A stretch of 64,000 nucleotides of DNA from Aspidapion aeneum (taxonomy: Eukaryota; Arthropoda; Insecta; Coleoptera; Brentidae): assembly GCA_963576565.1 (NCBI GenBank), contig OY755042.1, positions 17,583,272 to 17,647,271 on the forward strand, read 5' to 3'. Within the stretch, counting starts at the first letter, position 1. Each line of letters opens with the position of its first letter. The translations under genes were made by a program, and so were the position numbers. This document shows positions 23,019 through 34,825 of the stretch, piece by piece. Under the pieces are notes generated by a model. It was not told the origin of the DNA and searched no databases. It saw only the letters and a program-made list of their open reading frames with translations.

Positions 23019-23128
23019 ATTACTGGAATTTTTCGAGGTTTAGTCAATGTACTAGACAAATAAATCTTTTGAGGTGTCTTTAGACGGAATAACGTGCAGA
23101 CAACAACGATATCATAATTAAATTTTAG

Positions 23129-23343
23129 ATCTTGTCGAGGAATCCAGAAAGAAAAAGAAGAAAAAACAAGATTACATAATGCCACTGTTGGTAGGAGCTC
23201 TATTAGTCAAATATATCGTTTTGCCAATAGCATTCAAGGTCATGGCAGTAATGTCCTCTGTGTCTGTAATGCTTAGTGCTTTAAGTTTGATCATGTCGTC
23301 AATTGTTGGATATGCAACATTAAAGCCAGCACCTAAACCTGTC
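23129..23343 (+). CDS. Osiris-like gene C, hydrophobic-core exon
   Basis: The acceptor ATTTTAG precedes ATCTTGTC and the donor GTAAGT follows CCTGTC. The exon enters after one base of an Asp codon (phase 1) and leaves in phase 0, exactly as the core exon of gene A does. It codes for DLVEESRKKKKKKQDY and then about 50 hydrophobic residues (MPLLVGALLVKYIVLPIAFK...) ending TLKPAPKPV. The basic run followed by a long hydrophobic core is the DUF1676/Osiris arrangement, and the DL start after a phase-1 intron also matches gene B. No end exon with a matching phase is certain. Confidence 0.72.
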
Positions 23344-23389
23344 GTAAGTACCTAATTAAGTAAAGCTTATTTAATTTTCGATAAGATTA

Positions 23390-23640
23390 ATGGGGAATTA
23401 TAGAGATCAGTTGGATTGCTTAGTCGAGTTAATACCCTGAGAGTTTCTGGTTCTTGTATTGAGACACCACACACAGGCATAGATGGAAGTTTTCCGATAA
23501 TTTATGTATGGTCTTCGGTGGTTTAATGCAAAGAGCGTTTGCGTACAGAGCAAGAGATTCCGGGTTCGAGTCCCGGCCGAAGACAAAAACTTTTTTCCTA
23601 TTTTAATTTTTTTAATTTCACTTGTTGATTAATGGAAAGG
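23390..23640 (+). repeat. tRNA-like dispersed repeat, copy 1
   Basis: 23514-23583 folds as a tRNA: a perfect 7-bp acceptor stem (GTCTTCG with CGAAGAC), a T arm CCGGGTTCGAGTCCCGG, and an anticodon stem-loop with loop GTACAGA (T33 present, formal anticodon ACA). The D arm is poor. About 110 bp upstream is shared with a second copy at 27430-27650 (minus), so it is a repeat with a tRNA-like part, possibly pol III-driven, rather than a normal tRNA gene. Confidence 0.6.
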
Positions 23641-24111
23641 TTATTAATAAAGATAGCAACCTGCAAATTTCACTTTACTCCGGTTCTTAAATTGATGTAA
23701 TACCTCGTAGTTTTTGTAAAAAAGAGACTTCTTTAAAAGACCGTAATTTCAACAAAACTTATTGCTACCCTACGCTTAATTTATAACAAATTTCAATTCT
23801 GTAAAAACATGTTCGTTTTGTATAATTTATTTCGTAAGATAATTAAATCCTGTAAAAAACAATTTATAGCGACTTTTTTTAGGGAAAAAATTACGATATC
23901 CATTTTGATATAACATTTAATTTTAACATCACTTTTTAAAAACAAAAAATTCCTTTTAAAATTTAAAAAAGCCTAATTTTTTTTTAAATATTTTAGCATA
24001 ATCATTATTTTAAAGCAATTTTTATTTTGATAAAAATTCCAGGTTCGTGTTTTACTTTTGTATGATATCTTCTGTCTAAACTTCGACAGCGTCATTGTTT
24101 CCTCATAAAAC

Positions 24112-24630
24112 ATTGCCATACATATTTTTACCTTCCTAGCCCCCGCAGCCATGGCTAGAGAAGGTATTATTTTGGACAAAAATTTTTTTTTTGAGATAAC
24201 ACCGAAAATGTGTTATTTGGGTGTATTTTGAACTATCTTAGCCATATGTGTTTGTAGGTCTGTCCGTAACACGATAGCTCCAAAACCGCTAAATCGATTT
24301 TCATAAAAAATTTAGGTAAAATAGTGTAATAACGAGCTGATTAGATTTTAGTCAAAATCCATTAATGACAGTTTTTTTACAATTAAAAATTTTTAAAAAT
24401 GCTAATTTTTTAACGGGCATCACATCAATATGCGGTTTTCGGAATATAATAGACCGTATCTTGGTGAGTAATTTGTGCTTTAATCAAAAACTTCGTAGGA
24501 GCTTTAGTTACTGAGATATTTACAAAAAAAACTGTTTTCAGAGCTGATACATAAATCATGGCTTCACTTGAAGTGTGCTAATAGGCTAGCTAGGAAGGTA
24601 TCAGATACGTCAGGGATCCATTTATTTTAC
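24112..24630 (+). mobile_element. TIR element family C, full copy
   Basis: Begins ACCTTCCTAGCCCCCGCAG and ends CTAGCTAGGAAGGTATCAG, an inverted terminal pair of about 12 bp. Full-length match to the minus-strand copy at 10928-11362. Confidence 0.65.
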
Positions 24631-24928
24631 CTAATTTAAATACATTGTAAAATAATAAAGAAATAAAAGTTTCTTGAAAGTACGATATTTGCAAAAAGCC
24701 CTCGTGTACTACGGCGTATGGCAAAAATCTGATAACACCAATTTATCGATCATCAAAAAAGCAATGTAAGGTAAAATCCGAATCCCATCTTATAAAATTA
24801 ATCATGCTGTATAATCCATTAAATCAGTGAAATTGTATACCTACACCGTCTGAAGAATCGAATTCACGCTGGCTTCCCACAGCGCAGCTGCTATTTTACT
24901 ACGTTCTCGTTAGCGGGCCCTTCAAGCC

Positions 24929-25063
24929 AGTAGCGTGTCGTGGATAAAAGGGCGGGGGGACATCATTTGTTTTTGCGTTAGATTTGGTTATTCTATTTTT
25001 TTCTCCCAAGCGCAGAGGGGTGGTGGGGGAGCTTTCGCCCCTCGGGCCCCCTATACGACACGC
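24929..25063. mobile_element. Small G-rich MITE
   Basis: Ends AGTAGCGTGTCGT and ACGACACGC are inverted, with GGGG/CCCC runs inside. CAAGCC flanks both sides (24923-24928, 25064-25069), a probable target duplication. Confidence 0.55.
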
Positions 25064-25069
25064 CAAGCC

Positions 25070-26761
25070 GTTACATTATCTGATACAGTATCAGTTAATT
25101 TATATTAATACTAATCACAGTTTTCTCTTGGTAATAGTACGCAGCTTTAGGCTTCCCTAAACCCGCGTGGTATTCCGGCTCATAATTTCAGGAGCTGTTA
25201 AGGGCGTGGTGCAGTGATCTGGCTAGATCAAAAAGCGGTTAAAAGTCATTTTGTCATTAAAAAAGAAAATTTTAAGGATTTTTTTTTGGTTTCGTTAGTT
25301 GTTTACTTAGTCTAACTTTTTGCCTACCAATTGTATTTTTTAATATTTATACTGCTATACTGTATAGTGAAAACACCTAGTGGATATGACATATTCCTAA
25401 CAAATATTTTCAATATCAATGAAGTTTCATTTCGGTTTATTGTTTATAGGAAACTGAAACTGTAAATAAAAAATTAATTCAGCCTTCTAACTTAAGGTAT
25501 AAGTTAAAACGATTGGAGATGAAAAAATAATTTTTATTTATGTTTTTTATTTTATTTTTATTGCCGCAAAGTGTATCGGGATTTCCTGAGCACTCTAATA
25601 TTACGTAACGGACAAAATATGTGCCTGGCGAATAAATTATGTCCGTGTTCGTTATAATGATGTCAACAGTAAATCCCGTAAGAAATGCTTGGTGGCAATA
25701 ATAACGCACCGGACAACATTCGTTACACAGAGTTATCTCTGTTGTCCTCATGGGCGAGCCAGGGCTACCCGCTACCCCTACTAATGAATAATTTGGATAC
25801 TTACATATATACCAGCAAACCGAACCAAAGTGGACTTTAAAAGATCTAGTCTATGAAAGTAGCAGAAACTATTTTTATAATAACGTGTCATTTAAAAAAA
25901 TTTACGTAAAAACCAAAATGCTTTTACCATTTTTTTCGATACTGCTTAAAAGCTTAATCTTTACTCTACCCGCAAATGTTTTTAGTTTCTTCCACGAACA
26001 ATTCTTGCCTTACTTATTATTTGTTTTATTTTTTTTACTTTAGGCTTAAGGTGATTATGCATCAAAATTATACTAAATGAACCTCAGAGTATTTCTTACT
26101 CTAAGAAACCTCTATAACTTAAAAAAGAATAGATTTAGGAATTAACTTTTAATACGTCGAATCTCTGGGGTCATTTACGGGTTCAATTAGCATCGGTTAA
26201 GGATGTTAAAAGGATGTCGGATTTGACCAAGATCACTTTGCGGAGCGGCCCGGCGCACGTAGGTCAGCTTCTCTAATTTAGCCGATCGAAACCTCAATAT
26301 CGAACTATTTTCTATCATAACCACTAAGTCTTAAAAAATGCCCAATTACCTTATTAGTAGACCCCAATGCAGAAAAGCGATTAACTAACTTTGTCACTTG
26401 TTACGACGACAAGTGAAAGGCCGTTTGATAGCCTGCGCGCGTAAAGGCGATTTTCAAAAGTGCTCCAAGTTGGTAAACCAGAGATTATATGGTGATTTCT
26501 TCACGTATATTTAAAATATGGGTTAGTATCTTTAATTTTTACTATTAAACCATTTGCAAAGTTTCAATTTGCTTATTAAAAAAATTAGATAAAAGTTGAT
26601 TAATTATAATTTTTCAAATATGTATTATATATATTGGCTGGATCGTTACGTATCAATTGCGTTGGTGACTTTATTATTTCAATCATATATCAAGGGTTGT
26701 ACAGGTGCTACATTCAGCTGCCGCTTCTTGCCGCTGTATTAGCTATAATTTATTGTTTCAG
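25070..26761. other. No gene identified
   Basis: A Cys-containing minus-strand frame at 25479-25751 (LCNECCPVRYYC) lacks a known family or splice context. The rest shows nothing clear. Confidence 0.4.
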
Positions 26762-26916
26762 CGTTGGCGCATGGGATTGGCCGACATACTTTATTTAAAA
26801 TGTGGCACAAAACACCGGTTTCACAGGATAAAAATCAATCTATTTTAAACTATGTATGTGAAAATAGTGAATATAAAGACAACGATAAAGAATACCAGTG
26901 CGTGGTAAAAAATTGA
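26762..26916 (+). CDS. Candidate terminal exon, plus strand, possibly of gene C
   Basis: The acceptor TTGTTTCAG is followed by a frame of 51 codons (after two carry-over bases) ending EYQCVVKN and TGA. AATAAA follows at 26974-26979. The phase does not fit the donor at 23343. In the fitting phase the frame is only 29 codons, starting RWRMGLAD. No AQXLAY-like motif occurs in either frame. It may belong to another gene or be chance. Confidence 0.25.
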
Positions 26917-27229
26917 TATATAGTATGGCAAGATTAATAAATTTAGTTAAATTTTTATAAAAAAGCTATGTTAAATAAAAATAGCTTTAAGCTAGTTACG
27001 TACACACTCTCAAACTATCAATTTTTTAAGTTTCTTGCTTAAGAGGAAAAAACCGATATGCAACAATATTTTTGAAGACGACTGTACCATCTCCAGAATG
27101 TACAGTATATTAAAATCACATTTTTTAAACGCTAGTTAACATTTCCTAACTTTCAGCATCAATTTGTCAAAATTAAAACCATAAAATAATTTCGATCGTT
27201 CAGAACTGACAAGCTGACCACCGTGCGGC

Positions 27230-28600
27230 GCGGCGGTTCTAGACCTATGGTAAAGCGGTGACCGTAAATAAGGACTCAGAAAAAAGTGCACATATCCGCA
27301 TAGGAAGAGGGCGCATCCGCAAAGAAGCGCACGCGGAAAAGAGTGCACGGAGAAAAGGCGTACAATAAAAAAAGCGCACAAAGAAAAAAGCGCCACGGTA
27401 AAACAGAGCAAAGGGAACTATAAACGACAAGAAAAATTAAAGAAGGAAAAATTATAAAAAGTTTGTTTTTGGCCGGGACTTAAATCCGGAATCTCTTGCT
27501 CTGTACGCAAACGCTCTCTCATTTTTGGAAAACTTCTACCCATGTATGTGTGTGGTGTCTTAATACAAGAACGAGAAATTCCCAAGGTATTAACTCGACC
27601 AAGCCATTCAACTGACTTCTATAATTCTGCTAAATCAGAAATCAGGGTTCATTTTGAGCGTACAACCCAAAATTTCGAGTTTCTTATTTTAGACGTTGCA
27701 ATTTTTTGCGCAAAACAAATAAACTTGCGAAAAACGTTGAAAATAAGTGGTCAAATAATATATTTTTTTGTAATTTAGGTTAGTCTTATCTAGTCGAATA
27801 ATGTTTTTATCATGTATAATTATTATAAGTTTTTCGCAATTTATTGAAAATTTTAAAGATCTATTTGGATTCGGCGCACCGAAAGACAGATGGGTCGCTC
27901 TGGTCAAGTTTAAAGACCCCTTTTTTATTTTGTATGCCGATATTATTGTTGTAAGCTTTTCTACTAAACGCGTTTTTCCTAGCGCGGTTTTTCATCTATG
28001 ATGAATTTTTTTTTGCGCGAATATTTCCTGTGCGCTTTTTTTCTCGTTCGCTTATTTTCGGGATTCAGATAAACCAAGGCAATAAACATATTATTTTTTC
28101 AGTCTTTGACTTATCTGTGGGAGCTACCAGTCTTTATAAGTTACATATTTTTTTGGGCTCTGGGGGAAGGGGGCGTAATTACCCCCTTTCTCACTCGTAA
28201 AACCGCCAGTGAGCACAGTGGAAACCAAGCTTACATAACTGCTTCGGCTAACGGTGGATTTACACTACTTGTAAGGGGCCACCCAAAAATTTCGTAACAT
28301 ATTTTTTTGTCAAACTTTGCAATCCCCCTCAATCTAATCCCCAAAAAATACGTAATTTTTGTGGCTTAAGGGTTTTAGTTGGCGATTTTTTTTATTACGC
28401 CTTTTTATACCATGCAAGTAATAATAGCTCCAACCGTTAACCGCGCAAAATATAAGCACCGCGAAATCATAAAGCGCCTATTTTTTTACCGCTCATGGCG
28501 TTGTAACCGCGCAAATTAATATCAACTAAAGCTTTTATAGCATCATTTACGGCGCAACAAAGTATTTTTGGAATAACAGCGTTGCGCTAATTTCTTTGTT
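27230..28600. other. Stretch rich in GCGC/GCGG words
   Basis: Three patches (27235-27410, 28010-28060, 28440-28560) carry many words such as AAGCGCAC, GCGCAA and ACCGCGCAAA in otherwise AT-rich DNA, as if from a degenerate short-period repeat. No gene; the two overlapping frames at 27136-27430 are shadows of this composition. Confidence 0.4.
27430..27650 (-). repeat. tRNA-like dispersed repeat, copy 2
   Basis: On the minus strand it shares GAGCGTTTGCGTACAGAGCA, AGATTCCGG and GTCCCGGCC with copy 1, as well as CGAGTTAATACC and TTCTTGTATT upstream. The acceptor stem and T loop are damaged here. Confidence 0.6.
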
Positions 28601-28689
28601 TTGGTAAAAGTATCTAGACGCTCTACAAATTTGACACGATAAATTCCGAGCAGCTAACTCTTTTGTTGCTCAGGCTTTGTGCTATAATA

Positions 28690-30180
28690 GGGATATCATA
28701 ACAAAAACATTCCATGTAAAACAAACCCAAGTATGCGAAAATGGTATTCCATAAAAATAATTAAGATAAAATTAAATCCAAGTTCTCCAATACAAATTTC
28801 AAAATAAAAGGTTCTTACTAGTTTGGAAACTTTTTTTAAAACTTTGCGATTACAGCCAAACTTCTTTATGTTCAATTTAGCACTGTGCCTAAGAGTCATT
28901 TGCAGCCGTAATAGTCAAGGTTAGAAAAACATTTCCAAGCAAGTAAGAACCTTTCATTTTTAAATTTGTATTCGAGAACTTTACTTTTAACTCAATTCTT
29001 TTTACGGAGTGCCACTTTCGCGTAATTGGCTATTTTTACATGAAATATCTTTGTTATGATTTCACATCTTTTTAAAGGAATTGAATAGTATTTAATTTTT
29101 AATGTAGTAAAACATGCGGAATATTGTTCAAAACATCTGCAAGCCTTCTTAAAATGTTCAGGTTTTCTAATTTTTTCCGATGGTTTTACCATAGTTCCTA
29201 TCAGCCTACCAATTCTCACCTCTCTAGCGTTTCTAGAAGTGGACAATGTCACTTTTACATAACTTTATGCTTATAGAGGAGGAGACTAAATTAAAATATT
29301 GGTGTTTTTAAATCTTTTCCTATAGTTTTATCATAGTTCCAATCAGTATTTCAAAGCTCAGCTCTCTAGCACTTCTAGATGTTGGCAATGTTAATTTTAC
29401 ATACCTTTACATTTATAGGGGAGGAGAGTAAATTAAAATTTGGGGTATTTTTTGGAGGTTTTTTAATTTTTTCCAATGGTTTTATCATAGTTCCTATTAG
29501 CCTTCCAAAGCTCAGCTCTCTAGCGTTTCTGAAAGTGGGCAATATTACTTTTTTATATATTTATATTTTTAGGAGAGGGAAGTAAATTAAAATGTTAGTG
29601 TTTTTAATTTTTATCACATAGTTTTATCATAGTTTCTATCGGCCTTCCAAAGCTCAGCTCTCCAGCGTTTCTGGAAGTGGGCATGTTAATTTTGCATTAT
29701 TTTGCATTTATAGGGGGAGGAAATAAATTATTATTTTGGGGTTTTTAATTTTTTTTTAATAGTTTTATCATAGTCCCTATGAGACTGCCAAAGGTCAGCT
29801 CTCTAGCATAGATTTACGTGTATAGAGTAGAGGAGTAAATTAGAATTTTTAGGTCATCATTTCTATCAGTCTGCCAAATTTCAGCTTTCTAGCGTGTCTG
29901 GAAGTACAGGAGAATTTTATTGTTCTATACATGAGTGAGTGAGTCAGCGAGTGGCAATTTCGACGTTTTTTGAAATTTCGTAACTACTTTACTACTTTAT
30001 GGAAGTCCATGAAACTTGGAGAGGTTGTTAACTCTATGAAGATCTACAAAGTTTGAGATTCGTAGCTCATTCCAAGTTAGAGTTTTAGATAGGTCAAACA
30101 TAGGCTGAAATGTTTCAAAAAAAGATGGTACAGCATTTGAGCGAACTTGGCGAGACACTACCGTGTTCTCAGATTCGGGA
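28690..30180 (+). mobile_element. Hairpin/minisatellite family 1, near-complete copy
   Basis: Head: 28695-28840 and 28930-29070 are inverted copies around an 85-bp spacer. Core: six tandem units of about 142-153 bp (about 29170-29930), each with TATCAG.CT.CCAAAGCTCAGCTCTCTAGC. Tail: AGTTTGAGATTCGTAGCTCATTCC and the end word GCGAACTTGGCGA. No coding capacity. Confidence 0.8.
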
Positions 30181-30466
30181 AATAAAAATGCCGATTAGTA
30201 ACGATAAGTAAATGTGTAGAATAAGTTATAGCTTATTTTATTTTTTTATTGGCTTACAAATGTAACATAACAAAGTCGTACCCGAGGTCGTACCCCCCAC
30301 CTTTGGCGTGTTACGTAATTTATGGATGGCTCCTAAGCAATTAAGTAAGTTTTGACCGAAAGCCCTTTGATGTGATTCACGTAAGTGACACTTGACATTT
30401 CCATAAAGGAGTTTTTGTCAAAACGTGCGTGCTTGGATAATTGTTTGTGTCAATGTGCCTATAGGG

Positions 30467-30780
30467 CTGTCTAACAAAACATATGATCAAATCCAAGATG
30501 TCTTCCATGGGACAAACAAACCGATTTCCCATAAGCCGTAATGTTAACAAAAACGTAAATTTTACAAAAATGACAAGAGCTTTAGTCTCAAAAATTAATC
30601 AGTTTTAAGAATAGATCCTTTGTGCATATGAGAAAAATGTGTTTTTCTTAAAAATATTAAACTAAAGCGAGAAAATCTGAAATAAAAGGGACCATGTTTT
30701 CTTCAAAAAAGTAGGTTATGTTTTTGTTTATTTTGTTTTTTTTTTAACTTTTTTCTAGATTTTTCACTTATTTTGAATTA
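30467..30780 (+). repeat. Inverted pair, left arm
   Basis: About 310 bp inverted relative to 32632-32950. Shared text includes AATCCAAGATG, CCCATAAGCCG.AATGTTAA and AAAAGGGACCATGTTTT. The outer word is CTGTCTAAC/TTGTCTAAC. Diverged but continuous. Confidence 0.7.
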
Positions 30781-30783
30781 TTA

Positions 30784-30925
30784 CATGGGCGCACCAAGGG
30801 GGCGGGGGGCTAGGGGGCCGGACCCCCCAAACCACATATTTTTTTAGATATTTTCCATATATTTCATGAGTAAACAGAAAAAATAGCATAAAGTACATCA
30901 TGAGACCTCTGGGGCCCCCCAAAGG
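30784..30925 (+). mobile_element. G/C-ended MITE, probable
   Basis: Starts GGGCGCACCAAGGGGGCGGG, has the GATATTTTCCATATATTTCATG middle and a C-rich end (GGGGCCCCCC). The right terminus is degraded. Confidence 0.5.
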
Positions 30926-31041
30926 TTTTTGAAGTTTTTTGACCAATGAATCAATGAACTATCAGCCCAAGGTAGGGGAAAGTAGTTCTATTCAAAGAGC
31001 TCACTTCAAGGCTCACTTAACAGAGACGAAATTGAAATAGA

Positions 31042-31260
31042 CTAAACTTTTCTCATCAGATTCAGGTTTTCTATTAGGATCTTTTGTTGTACTTGACTAA
31101 ACCTTTTGCTAAGTAATAGGCCTTCTATAGCATTAAACTGTGAAAAATATTTCACTATGATTTTTAGGTTTAGACAAAGTTTAATCACGGAGATTAACAA
31201 AAAAGGTGATCCGTGGTTTAATTGTTTTAACCCTCCAGTAGTAAAATGAAAAAGAGGCAC
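31042..31260 (-). CDS. Unidentified open frame inside the inverted pair
   Basis: A 72-codon frame with a regular helical-looking composition (FSQFNAIEGLLLSKRFSQVQ). Family not recognised. It and the candidate exon at 32460-32577 share strand and the same flanking arms, so both could be remains of the element's own gene. Weak. Confidence 0.2.
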   Translation of the reverse strand: MPLFHFTTGGLKQLNHGSPFLLISVIKLCLNLKIIVKYFSQFNAIEGLLLSKRFSQVQQKILIENLNLMRKV

Positions 31261-32459
31261 AACTTATAGGTAGGTCAGTCCAACAGATCAATATGCACAT
31301 ATAAGTTCCAACCAAGGTTGGTCAAGCAAACTTCTAATAAGTACTTTACAAAATATGTTTATTTAAAAAAATATAAGTAAACATTATATAAAAAAAAAAC
31401 ATGCAAAATTAAAATACAGTTTTTTCTTGTCATTGGCCTCACACACCGTACATCACCATATGATTTTCCATGAACTATAATACATAGGGCTTAAGTACGG
31501 TCAAATTCATCAGCTCACAACAGTAAGTACTGTTCAAATTTTACAACAGTACAATATTCGCTGTTGTATTACTACTGTTACTATTACTTTTATTACTGTT
31601 TTTTTGTAACAATATTTGCTCAATTATGTATCTAAAAGTTTATGCAAATAAACATATACTCTACTCTACAATTGGGCGTAACAGCATATGACCCATTAGG
31701 AGTATTAGAACCCAAATTTTTTTGAGAGAAATTGAAAAAATTTTTTTTTTGCTAATAAGCTCAGTACAGTACCGGAGAAATTTCACAACAGGACTTGTAG
31801 TAGGTCCAGTCAGATACTATACAAATTTTACGGTGTACAAGTTTTAGGTGTCAAAAAGCATGGAAATAAAGGAAAATTTGCACCAAAATAGTTTAAGATA
31901 AAAAGAGGTTTGAGTTAGGGAGACTGTCAAACTCACCAGTTTATTCTAAACTGTTTTGAGGTCTGTAAAATAAATATTTATTAAAGAAAAAGAAACTTTG
32001 ATGATACAGGACTTCACTCGACACTATACAGGACGCTACACTACCAAAAGTTTATTTAAGGTTCTGTAGGATGGTGTACAAATTTGGTTCAGCTCATTAT
32101 TCACACTTTAACCTCATATTGTTTTCCTTTTCTTTCTTCTCGGGACCCTTTTTTTAACCATCATTTTAAAAAATTTTCAACCGTTTTGAAACAATGGATG
32201 AATGGATATTCAGGAGAGACCCAGTCATGATCATTGCTGTATTGTATTGCCTAGAATAGTAAAAAAATCATAGTGAAATATTTCTTACAGTTTAACACAA
32301 TTCTATGTTACACTTCTGCAAAAGGTCCACTCAAGCACAAAAAAAGATCCCAATAGAAAATGTTGCCAAAATGGCAGTTGCACATTTATCCAAAACAAAC
32401 CTGACAAAAAACTTTCGAATATTTCAATTTATCCTCTGTTAAGTCAGGTAATAGAGCAC

Positions 32460-32577
32460 TTATCCACTTTCTTTTCCCTTCTTTGAGCTGATACCTAGTT
32501 CATTTAAATCAAGATGATTTTTTAAGGTCAAAATACTTGGCATTCCATCAAAACTAACATTATCAAGCTCTCCCCAG
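32460..32577 (-). CDS. Candidate terminal exon of an unidentified minus-strand gene
   Basis: After the acceptor TGTGGCAG the frame reads WGELDNVSFDGMPSILTLKN and ends ISSKKGKESG and TAA. The composition looks coding but I do not know the family. It sits just inside the right arm of the inverted pair, so an element-encoded protein is the likeliest source. Confidence 0.35.
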
Positions 32578-32631
32578 CTGCCACAATTCATAACAGCACA
32601 GAAACTAATAATAATGATTCAAACTGAGTAA

Positions 32632-32950
32632 AAAACTGGAAAAAAAGTAAAAAAAAAACAAAAGTAAATAAAAACATAACCTGACTTTTGAACAAAACAT
32701 GGTCCCTTTTATTTGAGATTTACTGGCTTCAATTGATTTTTTTTAAGAAAAACGCATTTTTCCCATGTGTACAAAGGTTCAATATTTAAAACAGCATCTT
32801 TGTTGTAAGTTAAATCGTTTCACTTTTTTTAAAAATTACGTTTTTGTTAACATTGCGGCTTATGGGAAAACGCTTTGTTTGTCCCATGGCGACCATCTTG
32901 GATCGAAAAACAGCTGATCGTGACAGTTCGTTAGACAAGCTAATAGATTG
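32632..32950 (-). repeat. Inverted pair, right arm
   Basis: Inverse counterpart of 30467-30780; see that entry for the shared words. Together the arms enclose about 1.85 kb that includes two minus-strand frames and a G/C-ended MITE fragment, so the pair may be the TIRs of one larger element. Confidence 0.7.
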
Positions 32951-33204
32951 CAATAAACTAACCTAACTCTTTTTTAGATAAAATATATTCACCTTACTGA
33001 CTGGTCAAAAGGAGACGATTCCAAAGAATATACGCCACTAGACGCGTGGGACGAAAATAGCTCACCACTTGATCATTACACCAGTTTTAAATAATATGTG
33101 GTTAGAACTAGCAAATATTAGGTTGTAGAGGATCAAAATTATAGGAATAAAGACAAATTGTCCCAGTTTAAGAGGATTAAAAATCTAACCTTAAATTGCC
33201 TTTT

Positions 33205-34825
33205 TGGCCCCATGTATAAAAGCCAATTACGTTCACCAATACAAATTTCAAAATGAAACTTTCTTACTAGTTTGGAAATGTTTTTTAAACTTTGCTATCA
33301 TAGCTAAACTTCTTTATGTTTAATTTAGCACTGTGCTTTATTTTTATCTCAATTCTTTTTACGGAATACCATTTTGGCGTTTGTTGGAAATGAAGAAGTA
33401 TTCCTGGTACTAGTTGTTATTTGGCACCAGTTGTTGTTTTTTAATTTGATGTTTTTTAATTTACTGTCAAATTATAATTTTTAAAATAAAGTCAGTCAAA
33501 ACTTTAAAACTCTATTTTCTATTGATATTCACATTTATCACATTTCGTTTGATATCAGTTCCAACAGCCTTCTTGGCTTTTTTTACGTGAAATATTATGA
33601 TTTCACTTCTTATTTAATGGAATTGGACAATATTTAATTTTTAAAGTAGTAAAATATGCAGAATATTGTTCAAACTTCTGCAATGCCTTATTTAAAAGTT
33701 TGAGGTTTTTTAATTTTGTCCCACGGTTTTATCACAGTTTCTATCAGCCTTCCAAAGCTCAGCTCTCTAGAGTTTCTGGAAGCGGACAATGTTACATTTA
33801 CATACCTTTACATGTATAGGGAAGGAAAGTAAATTCAAATTTAATTATTTAAACAAAAATTCTATAGTTTTATCCTAGATCCTATGAGTTTTCCAATGCA
33901 CAGCTCTCTAGCATCTCTGGAAGTGGCTAGATTGTTTAGTTTACACTTGAAAACGACTGGAGATACCTACTAACCGAAACGTCGTGTTTAAAATAAATAA
34001 AGACAATGGAAGTCCGAAATTTTGTTCCTATCTAAAAAGTATTTTTTAGTTCTAAGTAAGAATTTCTTTTTTTTTATATAAAAGTACGCCTCTGGATTTT
34101 CCTGTTTGAAAATGATTAGTAAAATATTTTTTTTATTTTTTCGATTTTCTTATGTATTGTCTTTAAAATAAAATACAAATTTTGTTTCTAAATTACTTTT
34201 TGCATTTTTTACGCTATTTTAAAGAAATATAGTTATAATTTTTAGAAAAATGCCCTTGTTACCTAAAAATGCATTGTAGTATCTAACGCTGCATGACTAA
34301 TGTTATATTTATTTTTTTGTTCAACGTCAAAAAGATTTAGAAAATTAAAACACAACCATCATATTAAAATTTTGTGTCTATTGTTAACTTCAAATGCGAA
34401 ATTTTAAGTGGGTCTGTCATATCCGGGTGTACCATCCACGTTAGGAAAACTAGGTGTACCAACGCCTGGTTAATAAATTTACATGGGGGGGGGGGTAAAG
34501 CAAATTAGAATTTTGGGGTTTTTTGATTTTTTCCATGGAATTGGTCATTATTTCTATCAGTCTGCCAAATTTCAGCTTTGTAACACGTCTGGAAGTACAG
34601 TAGAATATTGCTGATTTTCGACGTTCTTTGAAATTTCATAACTACTACTTTATTGAAGTCCATAAAACTTGGAGGGGTTGGTCACCACTCTATGAAGATC
34701 TACGACTGTGCAAAATTTAAGGTGCGTAGCTCATTCCAAAGTAGAGTTTTAGATAGGTCTAATATGGGATGAAATGTTTCAAGAAAATATGGTACAGCAG
34801 TTGCGCGAACTTGATACGTAAATTC
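33205..34825 (+). mobile_element. Hairpin/minisatellite family 1, copy split by an insertion
   Basis: Head part 33205-33660, two core units to about 33926, then foreign sequence to about 34470 that begins with a Penelope-type 3' motif, then one core unit and the tail ending GCGCGAACTTG. Confidence 0.7.
33927..34030 (+). mobile_element. Penelope-type 3' motif (relic)
   Basis: Reads ACTTGAAAACGACTGGAGAT, then TAACCGAAACGTCGTG, closely matching the 3' region of the intact Penelope-like element here (minus strand 41168-41131). AATAAATAAAGACAATGGAA and GTCCGAAATTTTG follow. Confidence 0.6.

Noticed and set aside
23514..23583. Functional tRNA gene
   Set aside because: Formal anticodon ACA, weak D arm, and membership in a longer dispersed repeat argue against an ordinary tRNA.
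25479..25751. Cys-containing minus-strand frame
   Set aside because: No signal peptide, splice sites or family match, and an AT-rich end. Composition alone is not enough.
27136..27430. Two overlapping minus-strand frames rich in Leu, Phe and Cys
   Set aside because: They are translations of the GCGC-word repeat patch in two frames.
34484..34495. Poly-G run as a sequence gap or special site
   Set aside because: It replaces the GGGGAGGG part of the family 1 core unit and is probably simple slippage.
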